DNA of 64,000 nt from Sporisorium sorghi (Eukaryota > Basidiomycota > Ustilaginomycetes > Ustilaginales > Ustilaginaceae). Below are positions 37,730 to 46,530 of this stretch, one piece after another. The translations under genes were made by a program, and so were the position numbers. Position 1 is the stretch's first letter; every line of letters starts with the position of its first letter. The notes beneath the pieces were generated by a model. It saw only the letters and a list, made by a program, of their open reading frames with translations, ran no database searches and had not been told where the DNA came from. Location of the stretch: assembly GCA_023212695.1 (NCBI GenBank), contig JALCCG010000015.1, positions 1-64,000 on the forward strand, in the 5' to 3' direction.

Positions 37730-40700
37730 ATGGTCGACTCCGACTCACTTGCTACAGAGGCTACGGCCTCATCGCCGCCTCGCTTGTATCCCGTACCTGT
37801 CAGACCGACAGCGCTACATCCGCTTCCTGAAGATACCCTCGTCCTGCAAGATACCCGCTCTTCGACCGACAGTCCCCCGGCTGCTCGAGTCGATCCAGAT
37901 GACCACTGCCGTCATCTTCCACAGCGAGAAGCCGACCAAGATGCGCAAGCCGCTCGTGACAAGCTCGATCGCATGGCAAAAGCGCAGCAGACCAAGCGCA
38001 ACTGGGCCAAGTCCACCGGCGTCACCTTGATGTTCAAGGCCTTTGGCCGCCACGACCGTCGCCAACGTAAGCGTCGCCATGGACTCTCGTCGGATGAAGA
38101 GAGCAGCGATGACAGCTCTCAGGACGATGCAGAGGGCAAGGACAAGACGGAAGAGGTCAAGCTCATGATCACAGGCAGTCCCGTCGTCAACAAGGTGTTT
38201 GATGCTGCAAATCGCGCAAAAGGTCGCTTCCGTGGCCAGATCGAGTCGCCAGATGCTTCGCCGCAGATCGAAGAAGCGCCCTTTCGTTTCTCCCTCAGTA
38301 GGAACGGAGGCTCGTTGGCAAGACGCTTCCGCGGTCCCTCCGCCACACCGCCGCCGCCGCCACCACCACCACCCGACGCTGTTCGCAAAAGCACCAACCT
38401 CTCTCCCACCGCCGAAGTGCCTCCTCGGCTCTCGAGCGACAACAACGCCGCTGCCTTGGATCGCCCCAGGTCCAAGATCCGACCCAATCTCGCTCCTGAT
38501 CTGGTGGTGGTGGATGAAGAGGGGCAAGCACATCCAGCAGCCGAAGAGGTCATGCAAGGCTCGTCCAGTCGCCCAAGCTTGCCCCCTTCGAGAAGTTTCA
38601 ATAATCACACACCAAACAGCTTAGCATCCAGTCTTCCCACCACCACTTCTGCCAACACTCCTTCTGCCAACACTCCAACTCAAGAAGTCGAACAACCCAA
38701 GCCACTCCACCATCATCGTTCCAGCATCACTGGCGGTCCCATTCACGACGAACCTGAAGTTCATGACTATGCTGCAGCGCGCGACGGGCCCTCACCCTCC
38801 TATCTCTCCTCAGGCTCGGACCTCTCGAGCGACGATGACTTGGACGAAAGTGCGCTTCTCTCCGACTCTGACGACGAGGGCGCGGACAACATGCTCAAGC
38901 TCAACTGTCTCAGCCTGGAACACGGCGAGGCGCTCACAAAGGAGCAAATTAAACGTCGCAAGAAACTCGTCCGTCGCGAGATCCAGCGTAGAAAGGCCAA
39001 TGGCGAGCCCATCGACGACCTCGTCCATCTCCATGGAAAGCTCGGTCAGCTCGGCCACAAGGTATCCTCCCGTGTCTCGAAAGGCATTCACTACGGATCC
39101 AGTCAAAACCGCAACCGCCGAGCCATGGATCGTTATTCGCCGCATCCGGGCCAGCTTGCCCTGCAGACCTCCGACCTACCGCGCAGCACCTCTGCACAGA
39201 GTGCAAGAGGCGGCACCACCCCCTTCTCTACCATCACGCCTTCCGTTTCCCGCAACAGCAATCATTTCGGCCAGAGGCGCGAGTCGGTGGCTACCGCCGC
39301 AAGCAGCCGCAGAAGCTCCATGACCATCGAGGACGGCGAAGACGACGAGGACCAACTCGAGGATGGCGACGGTGCAAGCTTGCACCGCAAGACAAGCATA
39401 GTCGATCGCTCCATCCTCAGCTCGCGCAACAGCCTTCGCAAATACTTCCATGCGCCCAACATGATCAAGCGTCGACGTCAGAAAAAGTGGGAAGCCGAGA
39501 TGGCGGCGTTGGAGCATGCGGCTGATGAGGAAGCTCGCAAAGCCGACCCGGACGCCGAACTCGACGCCATGCTCGCCAAGTATGCGCAGCAGCAGGCTCC
39601 CTCGGATGCCACCAAAGTCAAGTACGAGTTTGACGTGCTTTATGAAAATCAGCGCGGCCTGCTTGTGTTTGGCATCCCCAAGTTCAGCCCGAGGACGCTC
39701 TTCCAGTGGGATCCGTCTCCCTGGACGTCTGCCAGCGGCAAAAAGTCGGCCTACAACATCGCCAACGCACAGCTGCCCGATCCATCCTGGGAGTGGGCGT
39801 ACCCCGAGTGGTTGATCGACATGACCGGCGACGTTGACGAGGCTGGATGGCAGTACAGCGGCAACTTTGGCCGAAGGTTCTGGCCCAACGTCCACTTTCC
39901 TCACGGCAGGCTCGGCTTGCCCAAGATGGGCGCCGACGGCATCCGTGAGATGAATGCTCGTCTTGCCGAGAAAGAGAAGAAGCGACAGGAAAAGGAGCTT
40001 CTCAAAGAGGATGGTGGCTTTGAAGCCATCAAGCGTTCGGCGCGTGCTCGCTCCAGCAAGTGGACAGGCTCGTCGGACATGTGGACCTTTGTTCGCCGTC
40101 GTCGCTGGATCCGTCTCCGTCGACGCAAGCCTCTGGCCAGCGCCACCAAACCAGGCGAGGCGGCAGCCAGCCCCGCGGCAGCTTCTTCGCCCGCTCACGA
40201 GATCAATGTGCCAGATGCTGCCGGCAAGACATTGTATCAGGGCAAGACCGGGGTCAGGCCTGGACAATCCGACGACGAGCGCGGAGTCGAGAGTTCGCTG
40301 AATGGTTCGGAAGAGTCCGACTCTGACTCGAGCGAGGACGATCCTATGCTGTATGCATCCGCCTTTGGCCGGCCGTCCGGGTTCTTACCGCGTCGACTGC
40401 CAGGCCACATGGCCAACGGGTCGCAACCTACCAGGAACAAAGACCCACTCTCCAGACAAAGGGCGCGCAAGCACGCCAAGGAGTTTACCGGCACCATTCG
40501 TGAGCTCAAAAGCCTACTGCCCAGCATCATCGCCATGGATCGTGGAGCCAAGGTCTCGCGCACACCCACGGCGCTCGCTGCCAGCCAGAGTTCGTACAAG
40601 TGGGCCATGCTCAAGATCAACAAGGTTGACGCTCGCAATCCGTTTATCAGCTGGCACTTTGTCAAGCATCGACTGCAAGACGAGGACATGGCATTTGCTG

Positions 40701-42418
40701 CGACGACACTGCGATCGATGGAACGCAAGTTTCAACAACGCCAGCTGGCGGCGATTCGCAAGAGAGGCGATACAGCACCCAAGGGCCAGCGACAGAGCTC
40801 GCATCCACCCATCCCTTCGAGCTTTGCGGCCCAGTCCAAGAGCATCCGATTCGACGGGCTGGCGCCGACGCCTGAGAGTGCCGACCCCTGCTCATCGACG
40901 AGTGCCGCAGACAACAATGGCAGGGAGGCCACCAGTGCCAGCGCCAGCGCGGCACGACTGCTGGACCCTTTCGCCGCGAGCCCACTCGAAGGCCACGAGC
41001 TTTCACGCGAGGCTCTGATTGAGATCAACTTTGCACGTGTATTGCGTGTGCTGCGCGCGTGCAAGGTGGATCGACAACGCTTGAGTCTGTGGAAGCTCTG
41101 GCTGGGCGTAGTGTCGCTCGACACGCTGATGGAAACGGCACGACGAGAAGATCTGATCGCGCTCGGTCTGTTGGCTGGCGGCGCCGATCCTGCTTTGGAT
41201 TCGGCGGTGCCTGCAGGTGGATCTTTGCCGCCAGCTGCGGACACACCCCACCTGAGTGGAGGCAGCTCGTTCCGATACCGCCAGCGAGCTGAGCGCATAC
41301 GAGCGCGCTGGCGAGCCTCGGTGCCAACACCCGATGCGTCCGACGTGTGGGACGTGCTGGAGCGCAAGCTGGATGACGTGTTGCTGCTGTTCGAGTTTCA
41401 GAGCAATCGAGCGCAGTTCATCCGACTGTTGCTCGCCGTCCACGAGAAGCTTCACCCGGACCACATCTATCGGGATCACTCGTTGCGCGCCAACCCGCTC
41501 GAGCTGTCGCCGACACATGTGCATGGCGATGCGGCCGAAATGGGAGGCGGCGGTAGTGGCGGGGGAGCGTTTGGATCGCGTATGGGTGGATGGAAGAGAG
41601 CGGGGCTGCCTCGACTCGAGTTCTACTCGGACTTGCAGAGGATCTTAGCCGCGACGCCGGGCAACGATGCCTCCACCAACTCGGACTACATTCTGGGACA
41701 GGCGCTCCAGATCGAGGAGGTGGAGCCTGTCGCTATGCCGCTTGGCCATCATAGCAGCAATGCGCTGATCGACCAGCTCGAGGCGGAAGCGCTTTTAGAT
41801 TCGTTCTTGGACCACGAGCACATTGCTGCTGCAGGCCCCTCTGCAGCTGCAGTTGAGGAGGGTGACAGCAGCGGTGTAAAAGGCAAGCGGCGGCTCAGCA
41901 CGGACGGCGTCCGACGACTTGGCGTGGCGATGGATGCGAGGGCTTCGAGAAGTCCGTCGCCTATATCGCGGGCGCCGTCTGTGCCGCTGCCGTATCGCCA
42001 TTCGCCGCTGACGTCGGCGGTGCCCCTGTCGCAGGGCTCGCTGTCGACGCATACTAGGAGCTCGGTCGAAGTTGGTAAGAGGGTGAGAGGGTCTGCGGAG
42101 TCGACGCCTCCTTCGTCGGCACCCGGCGGGAAGGGTGAAGATGACGAGCAATTGAAGGGTGACTTGCTGAAGAGGGATGGCGAGGCGGTCTCGAAGGAGG
42201 CTGGGCGTGAATCGCCGGCTTTGAAGGAGAAAGAGTCGTCGAGGGACGAGACATTTACGGTAGCGCCAGAACAGGTGACTGCTCGGGAGGTCGAGAAGGA
42301 GGTGGTCACACCACCAGCCGGTGAAGCGGCGAAACAGACCCGCACCCAACCACGCCCGCCTATTCCCGTGCGTAGTGACTCGGTGTCGCCCCAAGTAGCT
42401 GCCAAGGATCGCTTCTAG
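37730..42418 (+). CDS. Dysferlin-domain (Spo73/Mug65-type) protein
   Basis: This 1562-residue product carries a peroxin/dysferlin-type DysF region at about 630-815. It shows KYEFDVLYENQRGLLVFGIPKFS, then WEWAYPEWLIDMTG.VDEAGWQYSGNFG and WTFVRRRRWIRLRRR, the paired W-rich N and C elements of the fold. Fungal proteins of this kind include budding-yeast Spo73 (prospore membrane) and fission-yeast Mug65, and related domains occur in Pex23/Pex30 peroxins and TECPR1. No transmembrane helices are evident, which argues against the Pex30 type. A conserved second region follows at about 930-1300 (RNPFISWHFVKHRLQDEDMAF; EINFARVLRVLRACKVDRQRLSLWKLWLG). The N-terminus and the last 200 residues are low-complexity. 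The start ATG sits in a good CGCC-ATG-G context. Likely role: membrane organisation; unproven. Confidence 0.82.
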   Translation: MVDSDSLATEATASSPPRLYPVPVRPTALHPLPEDTLVLQDTRSSTDSPPAARVDPDDHCRHLPQREADQDAQAARDKLDRMAKAQQTKRNWAKSTGVTLMFKAFGRHDRRQRKRRHGLSSDEESSDDSSQDDAEGKDKTEEVKLMITGSPVVNKVFDAANRAKGRFRGQIESPDASPQIEEAPFRFSLSRNGGSLARRFRGPSATPPPPPPPPPDAVRKSTNLSPTAEVPPRLSSDNNAAALDRPRSKIRPNLAPDLVVVDEEGQAHPAAEEVMQGSSSRPSLPPSRSFNNHTPNSLASSLPTTTSANTPSANTPTQEVEQPKPLHHHRSSITGGPIHDEPEVHDYAAARDGPSPSYLSSGSDLSSDDDLDESALLSDSDDEGADNMLKLNCLSLEHGEALTKEQIKRRKKLVRREIQRRKANGEPIDDLVHLHGKLGQLGHKVSSRVSKGIHYGSSQNRNRRAMDRYSPHPGQLALQTSDLPRSTSAQSARGGTTPFSTITPSVSRNSNHFGQRRESVATAASSRRSSMTIEDGEDDEDQLEDGDGASLHRKTSIVDRSILSSRNSLRKYFHAPNMIKRRRQKKWEAEMAALEHAADEEARKADPDAELDAMLAKYAQQQAPSDATKVKYEFDVLYENQRGLLVFGIPKFSPRTLFQWDPSPWTSASGKKSAYNIANAQLPDPSWEWAYPEWLIDMTGDVDEAGWQYSGNFGRRFWPNVHFPHGRLGLPKMGADGIREMNARLAEKEKKRQEKELLKEDGGFEAIKRSARARSSKWTGSSDMWTFVRRRRWIRLRRRKPLASATKPGEAAASPAAASSPAHEINVPDAAGKTLYQGKTGVRPGQSDDERGVESSLNGSEESDSDSSEDDPMLYASAFGRPSGFLPRRLPGHMANGSQPTRNKDPLSRQRARKHAKEFTGTIRELKSLLPSIIAMDRGAKVSRTPTALAASQSSYKWAMLKINKVDARNPFISWHFVKHRLQDEDMAFAATTLRSMERKFQQRQLAAIRKRGDTAPKGQRQSSHPPIPSSFAAQSKSIRFDGLAPTPESADPCSSTSAADNNGREATSASASAARLLDPFAASPLEGHELSREALIEINFARVLRVLRACKVDRQRLSLWKLWLGVVSLDTLMETARREDLIALGLLAGGADPALDSAVPAGGSLPPAADTPHLSGGSSFRYRQRAERIRARWRASVPTPDASDVWDVLERKLDDVLLLFEFQSNRAQFIRLLLAVHEKLHPDHIYRDHSLRANPLELSPTHVHGDAAEMGGGGSGGGAFGSRMGGWKRAGLPRLEFYSDLQRILAATPGNDASTNSDYILGQALQIEEVEPVAMPLGHHSSNALIDQLEAEALLDSFLDHEHIAAAGPSAAAVEEGDSSGVKGKRRLSTDGVRRLGVAMDARASRSPSPISRAPSVPLPYRHSPLTSAVPLSQGSLSTHTRSSVEVGKRVRGSAESTPPSSAPGGKGEDDEQLKGDLLKRDGEAVSKEAGRESPALKEKESSRDETFTVAPEQVTAREVEKEVVTPPAGEAAKQTRTQPRPPIPVRSDSVSPQVAAKDRF

Positions 42419-42804
42419 GCTGGTGCTCTGCTCACGATCCGTCCGCTTTCATGATCGCGGTCTACTATCTTATTGCATTGTTTGTTGTTGGTTTCGTGCA
42501 TTGCATCTCAGCGTTGAATAATTAGAGGATGGACATTTGCATCATTTTCAGCCTTGTCCAACTTTGAACGGGCCTGCATCTGAGCGTTGGACGGTGTTCG
42601 TTCGCATTCGATTGTCTCTTGTCGCTCTGGCTTCGCGCACTGCAGTTCAGACCCAGCTACTCGGCTGGCAGCAGCACACACTTTGAACACACGACCGTCG
42701 TCAAGCCGGCGGACAGACGATGTCGCGCAACAAGCCCATTTCGCAAACCATCAACGAGATGCTACGGCAGCGCAAGCCAAACTCCAAATGCATAGCGCTA
42801 CTCG
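42419..42804. other. Convergent intergenic, no gene seen
   Basis: These 386 bp lie between two convergent stop codons. It is mostly 3' flank; one short plus-strand ORF (42587-42829) has no recognisable product. Confidence 0.5.
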
Positions 42805-44598
42805 CTACAAAACAATATCGTCCTGGTGATAGTTCTCCTTGACCAGCCTATACACGTAACTGGGCGGATGTTCACCGACATTAGTGATAAACACATCCAC
42901 GAGATGCGGGGGCACGTAGTCGAACGCATTGCTGACCACCTCTGCGTTTTCGACCACGCTGCTACTGGTGGCGTAATCCAGCAGAGCGGCGGGGCCAAGC
43001 GCGCCGACGCTGCCGGACGCACTGGCGAAGTCTTGAATGCCGGACCACTCGGGGCAGATCTTGTACACCCCGGTCAAGATCACCACGGGCGTGCTGTGCT
43101 GTCGTGCCGCCAAAGCGGTGGCGTACGCGCCGGCGGCGGAGATCAGCCCGCCGTTGGCCAGCACGGCGTGTGCGCCCAGCACCACCTTGGACACGCGCGG
43201 CAGCACGGCGAAGATCGACGCGTCCGGGATGAGAAGCACTGAGATGCCCGCCCGTGCGAGGGCGCGCGCCAGAGCGTGCCCGGAGTACGAAGGTGCCGTC
43301 TCGGGCACGATGACTGTGAACTTGCGGTCTTTGGCCGCGGAGCGGAAGAAGGACTGCACCGTGGCGGAGGCGCCGAGCGTGAGGATGACTTCTCCGGAGT
43401 GGATGTGGTCGCGGGACACGCGCGCGATGTTGTCGTCGACAGTTTCGAGTTCATCGATAAGGTCCTGGATGGCTTGGATGAGGAGCGGTTTGAGGAAGTA
43501 TGCGCCCGCGGATTTCTTGCCTGTGATCAGGGTCGATGTGTCCCCCACCGCGCCGTCGTCCTCCTCATCCTCCTCATCCTCTTCTTCGTCATCATCATCC
43601 TCGTCATCCTCGCTGTCATCTTCCCCATCGCCGCCCATAGCCTGCTCCGCCTCAGCCTCCCCCTTGGGATCCTCCTGCAAACTCACCCCGGACATCTGCT
43701 GCGACAGCTGCGCCAGGCTCGAGTCAAACACGCCCGACCCTTTACGCGAGAGCGACGCATGCGGCGTCGAGACGTGGCTTCCGTCCGCAGGCGTGTGTGC
43801 GAGGCTGGACGACGTTGTCGATGTCGTCGCCATCGCGCCTGCAGCCACGAGGTCCGAGATGGAGAAGCTGCCGTGGACGAATGCGGAGGAGCCGGCGCCG
43901 GCGGTGGGGTGGTGGGAGTCGGAGGTGGTGCGCAGCGGGTACGGGCCTGGGCGGGTGACGGGCGCGGTGGACGACGAGCTGGATGGGAACTGACTGTGCG
44001 AGACAGCGCTCGAGAGGCTCCTGTTCGCGCCATGTCCAGGCAGTTGCGGGACAGAATTCGACGAGCTCGCCGCCGACCCCGACGCAGACGACGACTGCGA
44101 CGCCATCACATGCGACGGGATCGCAGATCCACCTCCCGCACCACCAAACGCACTCGCAAGGTGCAAATCCGAAATCGAGTTGCTCAAGCTATTCCCACCA
44201 CTGTTGCGACTCCCGCCCATCTCCTTCTCATGCGCCTCGAGCAACGCCGCCTTGGCCTCCTCCCGCAACAGGTGCACCACCCTCCGCGTAATGTTGCCAA
44301 TCGACTGCTCCGCCGGCTGCGACAGCTGCAAGTGTCGCCCCGCCGCCTTGATAATGTCGATGAGCTCCTGCATCGAGTTGTACTTTGCGGAGGATACGAC
44401 GCTGCGTAGGGCCTTTGCAGTGGCTTCCGAGACGGCTTCGGGTCCGGAGATCTGGCCTCGACGCAGGCGGAGCGAGAGGCTGATGATGAGCTTCTGCGAG
44501 GGCTTGTCCTTGATGATGGTCTCGAGGGGGGCTTGGTGGGTGAGTTTGGGCGCCAGACCGGTGTTGCCCGCCAAAGCGGATGGTGTGGTGGCTGCCAT
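42805..44598 (-). CDS. GCD7: Translation initiation factor eIF2B subunit beta
   Basis: The 597-residue product has the eIF2B regulatory-subunit fold. An N-terminal helical part (about 25-128: LSLRLRRGQISGPEAV...NITRRVVHLLREE) is followed by the C-terminal Rossmann-like part (VDDNIARVSRDHIHSGEVILTLG, VIVPETAP, VVLGAHAVLANGGLISAAGAYATALAA). It ends PSYVYRLVKENYHQDDIVL, matching the eIF2B beta end (YIYRL...YHPDDH) rather than alpha or delta. eIF2B is the GDP-GTP exchange factor for eIF2 and the sensor of phosphorylated eIF2 in stress. An insert of about 230 residues, Ser/Ala-rich then strongly acidic, separates the two parts, which explains the length above the usual 350-380. The ATG at 44598 is the first in frame. 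Divergent from the EF-hand-like gene. Confidence 0.93.
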   Translation of the reverse strand: MAATTPSALAGNTGLAPKLTHQAPLETIIKDKPSQKLIISLSLRLRRGQISGPEAVSEATAKALRSVVSSAKYNSMQELIDIIKAAGRHLQLSQPAEQSIGNITRRVVHLLREEAKAALLEAHEKEMGGSRNSGGNSLSNSISDLHLASAFGGAGGGSAIPSHVMASQSSSASGSAASSSNSVPQLPGHGANRSLSSAVSHSQFPSSSSSTAPVTRPGPYPLRTTSDSHHPTAGAGSSAFVHGSFSISDLVAAGAMATTSTTSSSLAHTPADGSHVSTPHASLSRKGSGVFDSSLAQLSQQMSGVSLQEDPKGEAEAEQAMGGDGEDDSEDDEDDDDEEEDEEDEEDDGAVGDTSTLITGKKSAGAYFLKPLLIQAIQDLIDELETVDDNIARVSRDHIHSGEVILTLGASATVQSFFRSAAKDRKFTVIVPETAPSYSGHALARALARAGISVLLIPDASIFAVLPRVSKVVLGAHAVLANGGLISAAGAYATALAARQHSTPVVILTGVYKICPEWSGIQDFASASGSVGALGPAALLDYATSSSVVENAEVVSNAFDYVPPHLVDVFITNVGEHPPSYVYRLVKENYHQDDIVL

Positions 44599-44919
44599 GA
44601 TTCGTGATGGTGATGTGGTGGCCAACAGAGGCTGATGGAGTGAGGTGAGAAGAGATGGAAGAAGGAGCAACACTTTTTTTTGGGCAATGCGCTTGACAGG
44701 CACACTTTTTGCTCGTCTTCTCTGTCTTCTCAGCACACCGTTTTGTCGTGCGAAATTTTTGCAGTGTTGAGATGCAACCTAACATCTTTACGTTTTTTTT
44801 TTCGCCTCCACTTCGGACGTTCATGCACGACTCAGCATCTTTTGAAGCTTGCTCCCGACCGCCATCCTCGACAAGCTTGACACTAGCTTGTATCCCCTTC
44901 GACGCGGCTTTCGGTCAAG
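44599..44919. promoter_or_regulatory. Shared promoter of GCD7 and EF-hand-like gene
   Basis: These 321 bp lie between divergent ATGs. T-rich plus-strand patches at 44673-44680 and 44793-44802 could be nucleosome-poor core promoter elements. No TATA box is clear. Confidence 0.45.
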
Positions 44920-46353
44920 ATGGACGACATTGACGCTGCGTTCGACGACGCCTACCGTACCAACCGTATCGAGGCGGGTGACGATCCAAGCACGCTTCTG
45001 AACCCTTACTCTCGGCCCTCGCTCACGACAGCAGCCACCTCGAACGCTCCTGGTTCCAAGGAATCGAACGACACAGGGGTAGGGGGAGGATTTGTAGTGG
45101 ATGACAACGAAGCGGGCTCTACATCTGGTGGCGGAGGCTTCATGGTTGACGATGCTGATGACGAGGATGCAGGAGGCGGATTCATCCTCGACGATGACGA
45201 TGCTGCCATAGAAGGAGGAGGGGGAGGCTTCATGCCCGAGGACGAGGACGCCCACGCAGAACCATCATCGTCATCTGCAAAAGCCGCAAGACCGAGCACT
45301 ATCCCGCTGAGTGCCATTCCGGAAGCACTCGCCAATCTGGGCCTCGACTCGGCCGACCCATCCGTCCTCTCCCTGTTTGCGGAAACAGCTTATGTGCCCT
45401 CGTCGGCATCGCGAAGGAGGCTCGCTCCGGGTGCAAAGCCGGAAAAGGTGGTGGGAAGGCAGGAGTTTCAGCAGGTCGCATCGATTCTTTTGGATGAGAT
45501 GCGCACACGAGGATCGTCGTCCAGTAAACAGAAGCACAGAGCGCGCGACGATGCGGAAGAGGACGACGATGACGGGGAAGATCAGTTGAAGCAGAGCAGC
45601 AGTCGTCGACGTCGGCCAACACGCAGAGCTGCAGTAAAGGGACGTCAAAAAGCCGCCGAGATCGTCGGTCAGAGTGATGATGATGATGCTGCAGGAGGAG
45701 GAGGAGGAGGGTTCATCGTCGACGAAGACGCGGATAACTCGGAGGAAGACTTCGAAGCCTCGAGACAGCGACGTCGGCGTCGAACCGGCAAAGCGTCTGC
45801 ATTGGACACCGGGTCCGACCTGACCAGCGACGACGACGACGAAGACGATGCAGAGCAAGCAGATCCCGCCAGACGCCGACGCCGACGCCGACGAGGTGGT
45901 GCGCGTCCAGCCATCTCCCCCTCGCCCTCAATCGACTCCGACTCGGACACCCAGCACACCCCCAAACGCCAGCGCCGCACGCGCGCCTCGGAGCCCAGCA
46001 TCCGCTCCACAACCCACCTCAACCCGCTCCAGCGCTCCACCGCCACCTCCCTCTTCCAGCTCCTCCTCGACCGCCTACCCGCCTCGTCCCTCCCTGCCGC
46101 CCAACGTCGGATCGGCACCACCGAGCTCACAGCCATCCTCAACGCGCTCGGCGAAAAGATCCCGCCCAAGGAGGTCGAGGAGATGCTCGAAGAGGGCGCT
46201 AAGCTGTTTGCCCCCGCTGCGGAAGCGGGCGAGGAGGCACAGAGGAAGTCGAGCCAGGCGATCAAGGGGGCGGCTGCCGCACAGGGCATCGTGGGCGCCA
46301 GTGTGGGGTTGGATGAGTTTGCGGGGGTTCTGGTGCACAATCGACTTTTGTAG
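44920..46353 (+). CDS. Degenerate EF-hand (centrin-like) protein with GGGF repeats
   Basis: This is a 477-residue acidic product. Five short motifs of the form GGGF, two mostly hydrophobic residues, then two acidic residues have their Phe at 58, 74, 88, 104 and 264. Two regions resemble halves of a calmodulin/centrin fold. At about 130-195, SAIPEALANLGL is followed by GRQEFQQVASILLDEM. At the C-terminus, ELTAILNALGEKIPPKEVEEML precedes SVGLDEFAGVLVHN, compare calmodulin helices ELR..M..LGEKLTDEEV and YEEFVQMM. The calcium-binding loops lack the usual Asp/Asn ligands, so calcium is probably not bound. Lys/Arg and Asp/Glu tracts fill the middle. A centrin-like protein lacking calcium sites recalls Rad33, the Rad4 partner in nucleotide excision repair, but that is only a guess. 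Single exon with a clear ATG. Confidence 0.7.
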   Translation: MDDIDAAFDDAYRTNRIEAGDDPSTLLNPYSRPSLTTAATSNAPGSKESNDTGVGGGFVVDDNEAGSTSGGGGFMVDDADDEDAGGGFILDDDDAAIEGGGGGFMPEDEDAHAEPSSSSAKAARPSTIPLSAIPEALANLGLDSADPSVLSLFAETAYVPSSASRRRLAPGAKPEKVVGRQEFQQVASILLDEMRTRGSSSSKQKHRARDDAEEDDDDGEDQLKQSSSRRRRPTRRAAVKGRQKAAEIVGQSDDDDAAGGGGGGFIVDEDADNSEEDFEASRQRRRRRTGKASALDTGSDLTSDDDDEDDAEQADPARRRRRRRRGGARPAISPSPSIDSDSDTQHTPKRQRRTRASEPSIRSTTHLNPLQRSTATSLFQLLLDRLPASSLPAAQRRIGTTELTAILNALGEKIPPKEVEEMLEEGAKLFAPAAEAGEEAQRKSSQAIKGAAAAQGIVGASVGLDEFAGVLVHNRLL

Positions 46354-46530
46354 GCCTCACGCAGCAATCAGTGTCGAGACGAAAGAATAGCATTGGAGAA
46401 GAGAGCACTGGGAGCGTAGCAAAGTGTGAAACATGAAACATCGAACAAGAACCTCGCTCCTGAAAGAACATCAGAGCGCAGAATGAAAAACCGAAAAAAG
46501 CCAAGAGGAGTTTGATAAAGAGCCTCCTCT

